IMG/VR virus record: IMGVR_UViG_3300046656_000590
Coordinates: 1 to 35,317 of that record
Source of the DNA: a virus
Reading direction: 5' to 3' (one strand)
DNA length: 35,317 bases
Shown: piece by piece, positions 1 through 6,649 of the stretch
How positions within the stretch are numbered: position 1 is the stretch's first letter
How the letters are laid out: every line of letters begins with the position of its first letter
The notes under the pieces: generated by a model
Told to the model about the DNA's origin: nothing
The model's input: only the letters and a program-made list of their open reading frames with translations
Databases searched by the model: none
Position numbers and translations under genes: made by a program

Positions 1-1
1 T

Positions 2-91
2 AAAGCATTCCAAATGTTGAAAGAAAAGGTAAAGAAAGAGATGCCAGAAGAATATGAGGATATAGACTGGGATGAGTTCACAGAAGATTAA
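2..91 (+). CDS. C-terminal fragment, probably the end of the gene open at the right edge
   Basis: Twenty-nine codons in frame from base 2 to a TAA at 89-91, with no start inside that fits a whole gene. The peptide is charged and ends in an acidic tail containing DIDWDEF. That motif matches the two FNWDQF motifs at the N-terminus of the protein running off the right edge (34076-35317). The last seven bases of the window equal the first seven. If these are collapsed the two frames join without a stop and give a 441-residue protein. I infer this is the C-terminus of that presumed ejection protein, made separate only by the linear cut. Confidence 0.7.
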   Translation, partial: KAFQMLKEKVKKEMPEEYEDIDWDEFTED

Positions 92-233
92 AGGCCTTTA
101 AACCAATCCATCGCCGAGTCATCGGTTTTCTTTTTTCTTTTGGAAAAGCATCACCAAAAATGCCAATGATTAACATGCCGATAGTGCATATAACCATAGT
201 TAAAGAGCCTATTGCTTCTAGTAATTGTAACAT
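78..233 (-). CDS. small one-helix membrane protein (51 aa)
   Basis: The start was chosen at the ATG at 233 because a strong ribosome binding site (AGGAGG) lies just upstream; the frame extends further up only through a TTG. One long hydrophobic stretch (about residues 8-27, rich in L, I, M, G) is followed by a basic tail with KEKRK and RR, which suggests an N-out, C-in membrane protein. It is the last of three tandem minus-strand membrane genes and overlaps the end of the 257-433 gene's upstream region only loosely; its own end overlaps the plus-strand fragment at 2-91 by a few bases. No family recognised. A holin-like or superinfection-exclusion role is possible but is inference only. Confidence 0.55.
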   Translation of the reverse strand: MLQLLEAIGSLTMVICTIGMLIIGIFGDAFPKEKRKPMTRRWIGLKAFNLL

Positions 234-256
234 TTTCCTCCTAGGGAACTTCAAAT

Positions 257-433
257 TTACGAACATATCCACCACATAATCAAGAACACAAACAACAACC
301 ACAGCCCATCTACCGATCGTTCTTTCGTGCAAGAGCAGCTCTCTCTATCACCTTTGTCATGGAGATATTCTTGCCAATGGAATTCCTCGCGTTCTTTTTC
401 TGTCATGTCGCCAACGTATTCTTTATTGTTCAT
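257..433 (-). CDS. small Cys-containing membrane protein (58 aa)
   Basis: ATG at 433 with GGAGG about 7 bases upstream; stop TAA at 257-259. The N-terminal half is hydrophilic (FHWQEYLHDK, then a CSC motif), and the C-terminal 17 residues are strongly hydrophobic and aromatic (WLLFVFLIMWW), giving a tail-anchor-like topology. The HxW-E...CSC order resembles the N-terminus of the gene just upstream (436-708), suggesting the two are diverged copies or share a fold. The next gene starts 24 bases inside it, at 233. No family recognised. Confidence 0.6.
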   Translation of the reverse strand: MNNKEYVGDMTEKEREEFHWQEYLHDKGDRESCSCTKERSVDGLWLLFVFLIMWWICS

Positions 434-435
434 TT

Positions 436-708
436 TTAATCCTCCAACTTTCTAGGTTTCAGTCTCTTCCAGAACCAGTGAATAGAGAATATAACGATAA
501 AAATCCACCCTACGAGATCTAACATTCCCATATTTGCTATTCTGTCAACAACTCCCGATGAGTTACTAATCAGCCAACATAAATATATAAAAAAACATAA
601 GCGCAATAGTTCTTCGCAACAGCAACGCTTCTCACAGGAACACTCCTCGTCCTCTTCCTGGCTTTCATGCCAATAATGTGGCGGTTCAGTATCGTCTTGA
701 TGGGTCAT
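436..708 (-). CDS. two-helix Cys-rich membrane protein, holin-like in shape (90 aa)
   Basis: I chose the ATG at 708, which has AGGAG 12 bases upstream; a TTG at 741 is the only longer alternative. The N-terminus is acidic (HYWHESQEEDEE), then a Cys cluster (CSC...CCC at about residues 24-31), then two hydrophobic segments at roughly 33-52 and 62-80, and a basic C-terminus (KRLKPRK). About 90 residues, two helices and a charged tail fit the general outline of class II holins, but many small phage membrane proteins look like this, and no endolysin gene sits beside it. The paired Cys motif is shared with the downstream 58-aa gene. Function unknown. Confidence 0.55.
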   Translation of the reverse strand: MTHQDDTEPPHYWHESQEEDEECSCEKRCCCEELLRLCFFIYLCWLISNSSGVVDRIANMGMLDLVGWIFIVIFSIHWFWKRLKPRKLED

Positions 709-833
709 TTTAGGATTAAATCTCCTGCTAATTTGAGTCAAAGATACCCAATTGGCGGATTTATGGTAAGTCCTAATCTTTATTTTATAAAGGTTGTATT
801 AAGTATATGTATATGAACAGTTTGACTTTGGGC

Positions 834-1199
834 CTAGCTTGAAGCCGCACCGGCTTTGTCAAGAATTAGCCCTATTGGGGTCTTCCCAAGGGATTTGATT
901 ATATTCTTTTTCAAATCTCTCACTGCATCATTGTTATGGAGCAATACGATGAGATAAAGGACCTGCTTTTCACTCAATACGTACTCTTCGATGGGTCTTC
1001 CCTTTTCTCGAGTGGGGGTGCCAGTCTTTCTAAAAGCATCCAGGATCTCTTTTGAGCTTACTGGCCTCTCTGACACTTCTGCAAAGTCGTCTTTGAAGGT
1101 TCTGATTAAGTCTTTTATGGAGCGGTGACTAATTTTTAGAATTTTACTTAATTCCCACGTTCCTAATAGGTATTGATCCTTAGTCATATAAGTCACCAT
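834..1199 (-). CDS. Rha-like phage regulatory protein
   Basis: A 121-residue protein. The N-terminal third reads as a helix-turn-helix-like Rha segment (ELSKILKISHRSIKDLIR, about residues 16-33). A second conserved part follows (GRPIEEYVLSEKQVLYL, then LHNND.VRDLKK), which matches the general Rha pattern of G-x-x-x-E-Y-x-L-[ST]-E-x-Q followed by a hydrophobic helix and V-x-x-x-K. Rha proteins are found in temperate and satellite phages and can interfere with or modulate phage development. The gene stands alone, divergent from the fibre operon that begins at 1308. The ATG at 1199 has no good ribosome site; the ATG four codons later is an alternative. Confidence 0.65.
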   Translation of the reverse strand: MVTYMTKDQYLLGTWELSKILKISHRSIKDLIRTFKDDFAEVSERPVSSKEILDAFRKTGTPTREKGRPIEEYVLSEKQVLYLIVLLHNNDAVRDLKKNIIKSLGKTPIGLILDKAGAASS

Positions 1200-1307
1200 T
1201 TACTGAAATTTACAACAATAATTACACTATAAAGAATTTTTCTACCAACAAAATATTTGCCTTGATAAATTGGAATTTAAATAAAGACCTACTCACAGAG
1301 GAAAAAT
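1200..1307. promoter_or_regulatory. divergent intergenic region, probable promoters
   Basis: This AT-rich 108-bp gap separates the Rha-like gene (minus) from the fibre operon (plus). A TATAAAG box lies near 1230 on the plus strand, and TATAGT lies almost opposite it on the minus strand. Neither has a convincing -35 at 17 bases. AGAGGA at about 1297-1302 is the ribosome site for the plus gene at 1308. Confidence 0.35.
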
Positions 1308-3326
1308 ATGTCAGGCCCAGCAAATTATTATGGATTCCCTCAAGGCATCTTAAGCGCATCCCCACCCCCAGTTCAATCAACCCGCTCGCCAACTACTGCC
1401 GACGTTTCATGGCCGATTGGACAGCAGTGGGTGAATACCGTTTCAGCCCTGGAATTTATCCTCACATCTGTCAGTGGAGGAGTGGCCACTTGGAACCAAT
1501 CGTCTTCAACTGGCAGTAACCTCAACACTCTTACTTTTGATTCCGGTGGAGCGCTCAGTCCCACGGCAAACAACATCACCATTATCGGAACGGCAAATCA
1601 GTTCGCATTTGCAGGAGCTGGTTCAACGGCAACAGGCTCTCTATCCGCCACATTGGTAGCCCCAGGTTCTGTCACTACTACGACAAGTTTAACTTCTGGA
1701 ACTACGCTTGCGGTAGGAACTAATGCGACGATTGGAGGAACATTAGCTGTTACAGGGGCTTCTACATTTGCTGGTACGACAATAGTTGGTACTGCAAATA
1801 TTAACGCTTCAGGAGCCGCAACAACCACTATCGCCACTGGGGGCACAGGAGCCCTTGCTTTAGGTAACGCAACTGGAAATACAACCCTCACAGGAAGTTT
1901 CTCCACGCTTACAGCTACAGGCACATTTGCAATAGGTACTGCTGCTCAGACGGGAACGACAACGATCGTTTCTTCAACAGCTGCAAACAGCGTCCTGATC
2001 CAAAACGGTGTCAACGTAGGCGCACAGGTAGTAAGCATTTCTAACGGTGCAGCCGCGGCCAACAGCACGGTTAATATTCTTTCTGGTGCACAGACAGCGG
2101 GAACACAAACATTTAACCTCTTTGCTGGTATAGCCGCTGGTGGAACACAAACGACCAATATCAACACAGGAGCTTCTGCCTCTACTGTAAACATTGGTAA
2201 TACTACTAGCACGTCCGGAATGGTTTTGAGAGTAGGTACAGGCAACTTCTCTCTCGATGGTGCCGCTACATCAACATACACAGTCGGCGCTTCCACCACT
2301 TCTGGCACAATGACTATCGGTGGTACGAGTGCAACTGGAACCATCACATTGGGAAGCTCTTCTGCTGCTAGCACAGTGGCTATCGCGGCTGGATCAGGAG
2401 CCTCCACAGTGCTTATTGCTGGTGGCGTAGGAGGCAATACAGTCTCTATCGCTAACGGAGCAGGAACTAACGCGGTTAATATTGGAACAGCCGCTTCTGC
2501 CAACACTATCACGATCGGTAGCGTATCTTCCACCTCTGGCATCTCCATGTTGGTTGGATCTGGCAACTTCGCATTAAACGGCGCTGCTGCTTCCACCTAC
2601 ACAGTTGGTGCTGCAACCACAACGGGTACAATTACTATTGGTGGTACAGCTCAATCAGGTACGATGACTCTGGGAAGTTCAAGCGCAGCCAATACGATGG
2701 TTATTGCTGGCGGCTCGGGAGCAACAACTCTCCAGATAGCAAACGCACAAACTGCTGGTTCTGTATCGGTTGGCGCTGCTATGACTAGCGGTACGATCTC
2801 AATTGGCGGTACAGGTGCTCAAACAGGAACTATCACCATCGGCGGTGGCACAGGAGCCCAGACCGTTAACTTAGCAACTGGGGCAACTGGTGTTAAAACA
2901 GTTCACATAGCTGACTCAGCTGTTGCCAACGTTGTAACTCTTGGATCAACCACAGGTGCTGCTTCTACAACAGTCAATGCCGGTACTCTTGGAATCACAT
3001 TTGCAAGCGGCCAGAACGTAAAAGTAACTAGCGTAGCCGCTGCAGCCAGCCCATATGCATTGCTCGGAACAGACTTTTTTGTTGCGTGCGATGTCACTGC
3101 TGGTGTATTGACTATTACACTCCCAAGCGCTCCAGCCACAGGAAGATATGTAATTGTTTCTGACTCTGTAGGTCAAGCTGGCGCCAATACCATCACAATT
3201 GATGGTAATGGTAAAAATATTTCGCTCGCAGGAACTGCTGCAGGAACGAAGACAATCGTAACGGCCTACAAAGCTGTTGGCCTGATCTACAACGGAACTA
3301 TCTGGAATGGATTTGCTCTAGCTTAA
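1308..3326 (+). CDS. modular fibre/adhesin protein with beta-strand repeats (672 aa)
   Basis: First gene of the fibre operon; ATG at 1308 with AGAGGA upstream. The N-terminal ~60 residues (PTTADVSWPIGQQW-NTV, then ILTS and ATWNQ) resemble the N-terminus of the protein at 6649-8406 and probably attach it to the virion. At about residues 69-90 lies a short module of the LTFDSGGALSPTANNI type, found in four places in this operon. The middle (about 100-560) is a low-complexity run of T/S/G/A-rich strands with repeated TIG, TVNIG and GTITIGG motifs, as expected of a trimeric beta-helix shaft. The last ~95 residues are a non-repetitive globular tip (ASPYALLGTDFFVACD to YNGTIWNGFALA). A receptor-binding fibre or tail spike is the likely role; the receptor is unknown. 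Confidence 0.75.
   Translation: MSGPANYYGFPQGILSASPPPVQSTRSPTTADVSWPIGQQWVNTVSALEFILTSVSGGVATWNQSSSTGSNLNTLTFDSGGALSPTANNITIIGTANQFAFAGAGSTATGSLSATLVAPGSVTTTTSLTSGTTLAVGTNATIGGTLAVTGASTFAGTTIVGTANINASGAATTTIATGGTGALALGNATGNTTLTGSFSTLTATGTFAIGTAAQTGTTTIVSSTAANSVLIQNGVNVGAQVVSISNGAAAANSTVNILSGAQTAGTQTFNLFAGIAAGGTQTTNINTGASASTVNIGNTTSTSGMVLRVGTGNFSLDGAATSTYTVGASTTSGTMTIGGTSATGTITLGSSSAASTVAIAAGSGASTVLIAGGVGGNTVSIANGAGTNAVNIGTAASANTITIGSVSSTSGISMLVGSGNFALNGAAASTYTVGAATTTGTITIGGTAQSGTMTLGSSSAANTMVIAGGSGATTLQIANAQTAGSVSVGAAMTSGTISIGGTGAQTGTITIGGGTGAQTVNLATGATGVKTVHIADSAVANVVTLGSTTGAASTTVNAGTLGITFASGQNVKVTSVAAAASPYALLGTDFFVACDVTAGVLTITLPSAPATGRYVIVSDSVGQAGANTITIDGNGKNISLAGTAAGTKTIVTAYKAVGLIYNGTIWNGFALA
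2193..2834. repeat. two tandem 321-bp (107-codon) coding repeats
   Basis: Within the first fibre gene, ATTGGT at 2193 and ATCGGT at 2514 begin two units of the same length that encode similar protein. Shared order: S-T-S-G, VG-GNF-L-GAA-STYTVGA, TIGG, TLGSSSAA, AGGSGA-T. Third positions differ widely, so the duplication is old or kept by protein-level selection. The similarity fades in the last part of the second unit. Confidence 0.7.
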
Positions 3327-3342
3327 ACACAGGAAACGAACA

Positions 3343-3531
3343 ATGATTAAACCGAAATCTGTACTTGAAATTAAAATTGACGAAAGACTCTACCAACTAT
3401 TGTGTGATAATGATGCCCCGTTGGGTGCAGTTCATGACGCTCTCTGTCAAATGAGAGCGTTTGTGGTTCAACGGATTGTCGATTTAGACAAAGACAAACA
3501 AAAAGAAGAGCCCAAACCTGAAGGTAGTTAA
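3343..3531 (+). CDS. small hydrophilic protein between fibre genes (62 aa)
   Basis: ATG at 3343 with AGGAAA upstream, 16 bases after the first fibre gene. Its TAA overlaps the next ATG at 3531 (TAATG), so translation is coupled. The sequence is a short alpha-type domain (ERLYQLLCDNDAPLGAV, HDALCQMRAFVVQRIVDL) followed by a charged Lys/Glu/Pro tail. No family recognised. Its place between fibre genes suggests a fibre-assembly or attachment partner, which is inference only. Confidence 0.6.
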   Translation: MIKPKSVLEIKIDERLYQLLCDNDAPLGAVHDALCQMRAFVVQRIVDLDKDKQKEEPKPEGS

Positions 3532-3860
3532 TGACTCAGCTAAATGTAAGAGCCACGATAGACACTCTAAGAAGTAGAGACTCAGCTACGTTTACTGGCA
3601 ATTATCAGACTCTGGGCAGCATTGTCACACATCAGATGCGTGTGATCAAAATTACTAATAATAGTAATGTTTTGGTGACCATATCTATCGATGGCATTAA
3701 CGATAATGAGGTTTTACCAGCCAATTCATTTCTGCTAATTGACTTCTCTGCAAATAGAGAAACGGGAAATGGTTGGGAACTGCCTGCTAACACCCAGTTT
3801 TATGTAAAAGGAGCTGCTGGCGTAGGGCTAGTATATCTTAGCGTTTACTACGCGAACTAA
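3531..3860 (+). CDS. small beta-sandwich-like virion protein (109 aa)
   Basis: Start overlaps the preceding stop. The chain alternates short strands (RVIKITNNSNVLVTISIDG, then LLIDFSANRE, then TQFYVKGAAGVGLVYLSVYY) and has no repeats, so it looks like a single beta-sandwich domain of about 100 residues, comparable in size to a fibre head without a shaft. It lies inside the fibre operon, 15 bases before the next fibre gene, so a virion location is likely. No family recognised. Confidence 0.6.
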   Translation: MTQLNVRATIDTLRSRDSATFTGNYQTLGSIVTHQMRVIKITNNSNVLVTISIDGINDNEVLPANSFLLIDFSANRETGNGWELPANTQFYVKGAAGVGLVYLSVYYAN

Positions 3861-3875
3861 TTCAAAAAGGAAGTC

Positions 3876-4730
3876 ATGAGCCAGGCTGGTGCCCTTAGTA
3901 TAGGTGGAGGTGGAACGACAATTGTCAGCACACTCACTGGGAATTCTGGAGGGCCAGTTTCCCCCACTGGGAACAATATTAATACTATCGGCTCTGGTAG
4001 TATTACTATAGTTGGCTCTCCGGGTACATCCACTCTCACAACACAACTTACAGGTCTTACTAACCACAACGTTCTGGTTGGCTCTGGGACTGACACCATT
4101 ACAAAAGTGGCTCCTGGAACGGCAGGTGTTCCTTTGGTTTCACAAGGAGCTGCTTCCGATCCTATTTTTGGGACTGCCACAGTTCCTGGAGGTGGCACAG
4201 GAACTACTTCATTTAATATAAACGGAGTAGTTGTCTCTGGTAACACGGGAACGGCTCCGTTAAGCGCAGTGACATTAAATAATGGTCAGTTAGCCATTGG
4301 ACAGACTGGTGGAGTTCCAGTAGCCAATACTTTGACAGCCGGAGTGGGCATTTCAATATCAAATGCGCCAGGATCGATCACGATTTCTACGATAGGAAGC
4401 GGATTTACTTGGAATGTCATTGGCGCTTCTCAAACTCTTGCGGTTAACAATGGCTACTTCTGTACTTCTGGGGGAGCTTTATCGCTAGCACTTCCAGCGG
4501 TTTCAGCTGTTGGAGATGCAATTTCAATTGTCTTAGATGGTTCTACCTCCTGGACTGTCACGCAGCCTAACGCAGCGACTAGGATAAGAATAGGTAACCA
4601 ACAGACTACTCTTGGTGTTGGCGGTTCCCTGGCTTCAACGATGGTTGGAGACGCAATTGAGCTGATTTGCGAAACCGCTAATGCTAGATGGGTTGTAATT
4701 GAAATGATTGGAAATATTACGGTGGTATAA
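3876..4730 (+). CDS. short modular fibre protein with distinct tip domain (284 aa)
   Basis: ATG at 3876 with AAGGAAG upstream; the stop overlaps the next start (TAATGG at 4728-4733). Residues 19-115 are a module (STLTGNSGGPVSPTG, TTQLTGLTNHNVLVGSGT, ITKVAP, LVSQGAASDP-FGTA) that recurs almost word for word near the middle of the 6649-8406 protein. The last ~110 residues (FTWNVIGASQTLAVNNGYF to WVVIEMIGNITVV) form a separate beta-rich tip (GYF-T-GG-L-LALPA, GD-ISIVLDG) of a kind seen at fibre ends in many uncultured phages. No virion-attachment segment like that of its neighbours is present; it may dock on another fibre. Confidence 0.7.
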   Translation: MSQAGALSIGGGGTTIVSTLTGNSGGPVSPTGNNINTIGSGSITIVGSPGTSTLTTQLTGLTNHNVLVGSGTDTITKVAPGTAGVPLVSQGAASDPIFGTATVPGGGTGTTSFNINGVVVSGNTGTAPLSAVTLNNGQLAIGQTGGVPVANTLTAGVGISISNAPGSITISTIGSGFTWNVIGASQTLAVNNGYFCTSGGALSLALPAVSAVGDAISIVLDGSTSWTVTQPNAATRIRIGNQQTTLGVGGSLASTMVGDAIELICETANARWVVIEMIGNITVV

Positions 4731-6649
4731 TGGCATCACAAAATGCATTAAATAACATGAGTTTAGCAGCCTTCGGTGTCGGCGCAACCGCAGTCACTGC
4801 TGCTCTTTATGTTAACCTACCTAATCGCATTGGAACTTGGATTACTGGAGCTAACGTTTCTTCAGGATCAGATTCAGACGGTCTATTCATTGACACTTCA
4901 TTTCAGCCCTCAGCAAATATCACTAATGCTGCCTGTATTGGATTATTCCCTACAATGGCGCCTCCTGGCGGGGTGACAATTGCAAACGGCTATGGATTAT
5001 ATGTAGCGAGCGGCACTTTTGCTGGAGCTGGAGCCGTAACCACAGGATACGGAGTCTTTGTTACTGCTCCAACAATTGCTACTACTAATATCACCGCACA
5101 ACTGGATAACATTCGACTCGATTCGAATATCATACAAGCCACAAATGCCAACGGGACTCTAACTGTCCAATCTGCCGGAACGGGAACTCTGAGTGTTGGA
5201 ACCAATGCAACGAACCATCAATCAACATTTGGCTCGACTAGTGGAACTAGTTCAACAACAGTTCAGTCTGGATCTGGTGCCCTAGCGGTGACATCTACTA
5301 ACGGAACTTTGACGATAAATTCTGGAACCGGAGCGCTGGGCATATCCACAGACGCTGCGGCAACTACTGTATCATTTGCTACTGGCGCGGCCGTTAAAGG
5401 CGTGACTTTGGGTTCTACTAACAGCACTTCGGCTACAACTGTTCAGTCAGGCAGCGGTGCTTTGAATGTCACATCCACAAACGGCGCTCTTACGATCAAT
5501 TCTGGGACTGGAGCACTGGGTATATCTACGGATGCTTCGGCCACAACTGTGTCATTTGCGACAGGCGGTGCAGTTAAAACCATAACTCTTGGCTCGACAA
5601 ACTCAACCTCCGCTACAACAGTCCAGTCTGGTTCTGGAGCTCTAAACATTACTTCCACGAACGGTGCCCAAACTCACAACTCCGGCACCGGAGCAATGGG
5701 AATATCAACCGACGCATCTGCTACTACCGTTTCTTTAGCTACTGGAGGCGCAGTTAAGACAGTTACTCTAGGATCTACTAATACTACCAGCACAACTACT
5801 ATTGCATGCGGAACCGGTGGATGCAACGTCGGAACCTCAGCAAATGCTCACGCTACTACTGTAGGATCAACAACCGCCTCTGCTACTACAGTTATTCAGG
5901 CCCCAGCGGGAGGAGTAACCTTAACCGGCGTTGCTGGAACCTCCGTTGCAAACTTGAACGTTGTCACTATAAATACGTCAACAGGACAAATAGGATCGCA
6001 GGCTGCTGGGATCACTACTGTGGCAGTTCAGGTATTCACTTCAACAGGGACCTATACACCAACATCTGGAATGAAATATTGCATTATTGAATGCTTAGGT
6101 GGGGGCGGTGGGGGTGGTGGTGCTGCTGCTACCGCTGGAGGGACTACTTCAGCTGGTGGTGGGGGAGGGGCTGGAGAATATGCCCGAGGAGTTTTTAGCG
6201 CAGCAACTATTGGAGCATCCCAATCTGTGACAATTGGTGCTGCTGGAGCCACAAATAGCGGGGCGGCTGGTGGAAATGGAGGAAATACATCTGTTGGAGC
6301 ATTGATTTCGGCTAACGGAGGAATTGGTGGTCTTACGGCCGCTGCCGGGGCAAATACAGCCCAATCAGGATCTTTAGGAGGAAGCGGAGGCTCTGGAGGA
6401 GATTTTAGAACTCCAGGTCAAAATGGAGGGGGAGGGTTTACAGTTGCTGTTCCTGGTGTGCTATTGGGTGCAGCTGGTGGGAATAGTCAATATGGAGCTG
6501 GAGGCGGAGGTCCTGCTGCAAGCTCTGCTGGAAGTGCCGGATTAGGTTACGGGGCTGGGGGTGGAGGAGGAGTAAATTATACATCTCAGTCAGCGGTCGC
6601 TGGGGGCGGGGGAACAAAGGGTGTAGTAATTGTAACGGAGTTTATTTAA
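4730..6649 (+). CDS. fibre protein with 60-aa repeats and polyglycine-rich C-terminal domain (639 aa)
   Basis: Starts on the stop of the previous gene and ends on the next start (TTTAATGAC). The N-terminal ~130 residues are non-repetitive (NMSLAAFGVGATAVTAAL, GYGLYVASGTF, GYGVFVTAPTI). Then come three 60-residue repeats (SATTVQSGSGAL, TSTNG, INSGTGALGISTDA, TTVSFATGGAVK) and a partial fourth. From about residue 430 a glycine-rich domain begins with VFTSTGTYTPTSGMKY and then runs of eight and five glycines with many GGxGG steps, ending GTKGVVIVTEF. Such a Y-x-P-x-G-x opening before GGGG runs is typical of the glycine-rich tip family seen in phage adhesins, where glycines may form stacked polyglycine helices. 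A host-binding tip is the likely role. Confidence 0.75.
   Translation: MASQNALNNMSLAAFGVGATAVTAALYVNLPNRIGTWITGANVSSGSDSDGLFIDTSFQPSANITNAACIGLFPTMAPPGGVTIANGYGLYVASGTFAGAGAVTTGYGVFVTAPTIATTNITAQLDNIRLDSNIIQATNANGTLTVQSAGTGTLSVGTNATNHQSTFGSTSGTSSTTVQSGSGALAVTSTNGTLTINSGTGALGISTDAAATTVSFATGAAVKGVTLGSTNSTSATTVQSGSGALNVTSTNGALTINSGTGALGISTDASATTVSFATGGAVKTITLGSTNSTSATTVQSGSGALNITSTNGAQTHNSGTGAMGISTDASATTVSLATGGAVKTVTLGSTNTTSTTTIACGTGGCNVGTSANAHATTVGSTTASATTVIQAPAGGVTLTGVAGTSVANLNVVTINTSTGQIGSQAAGITTVAVQVFTSTGTYTPTSGMKYCIIECLGGGGGGGGAAATAGGTTSAGGGGGAGEYARGVFSAATIGASQSVTIGAAGATNSGAAGGNGGNTSVGALISANGGIGGLTAAAGANTAQSGSLGGSGGSGGDFRTPGQNGGGGFTVAVPGVLLGAAGGNSQYGAGGGGPAASSAGSAGLGYGAGGGGGVNYTSQSAVAGGGGTKGVVIVTEFI
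5231..5824. repeat. three 180-bp coding repeats plus a partial fourth
   Basis: Units start at 5231, 5411, 5591 and 5771, exactly 180 bp (60 codons) apart. The encoded residues are nearly identical between units while codons differ at many third positions, so the protein repeat, not the DNA, is conserved. The last unit breaks off after about 18 codons and becomes the ACGTGGCNVG segment. Confidence 0.85.

Noticed and set aside
1946-2596. 216-codon open frame on the minus strand opposite the first fibre gene
   Set aside because: It mirrors the low-complexity T/G/A repeats of the fibre gene, has no ribosome site and no domain, and similar long antisense frames occur under all the fibre genes.
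2193-5824. Regularly spaced repeats that could suggest a CRISPR array
   Set aside because: The units are long, coding, adjacent without unique spacers, and preserved as protein, so they are fibre repeats.
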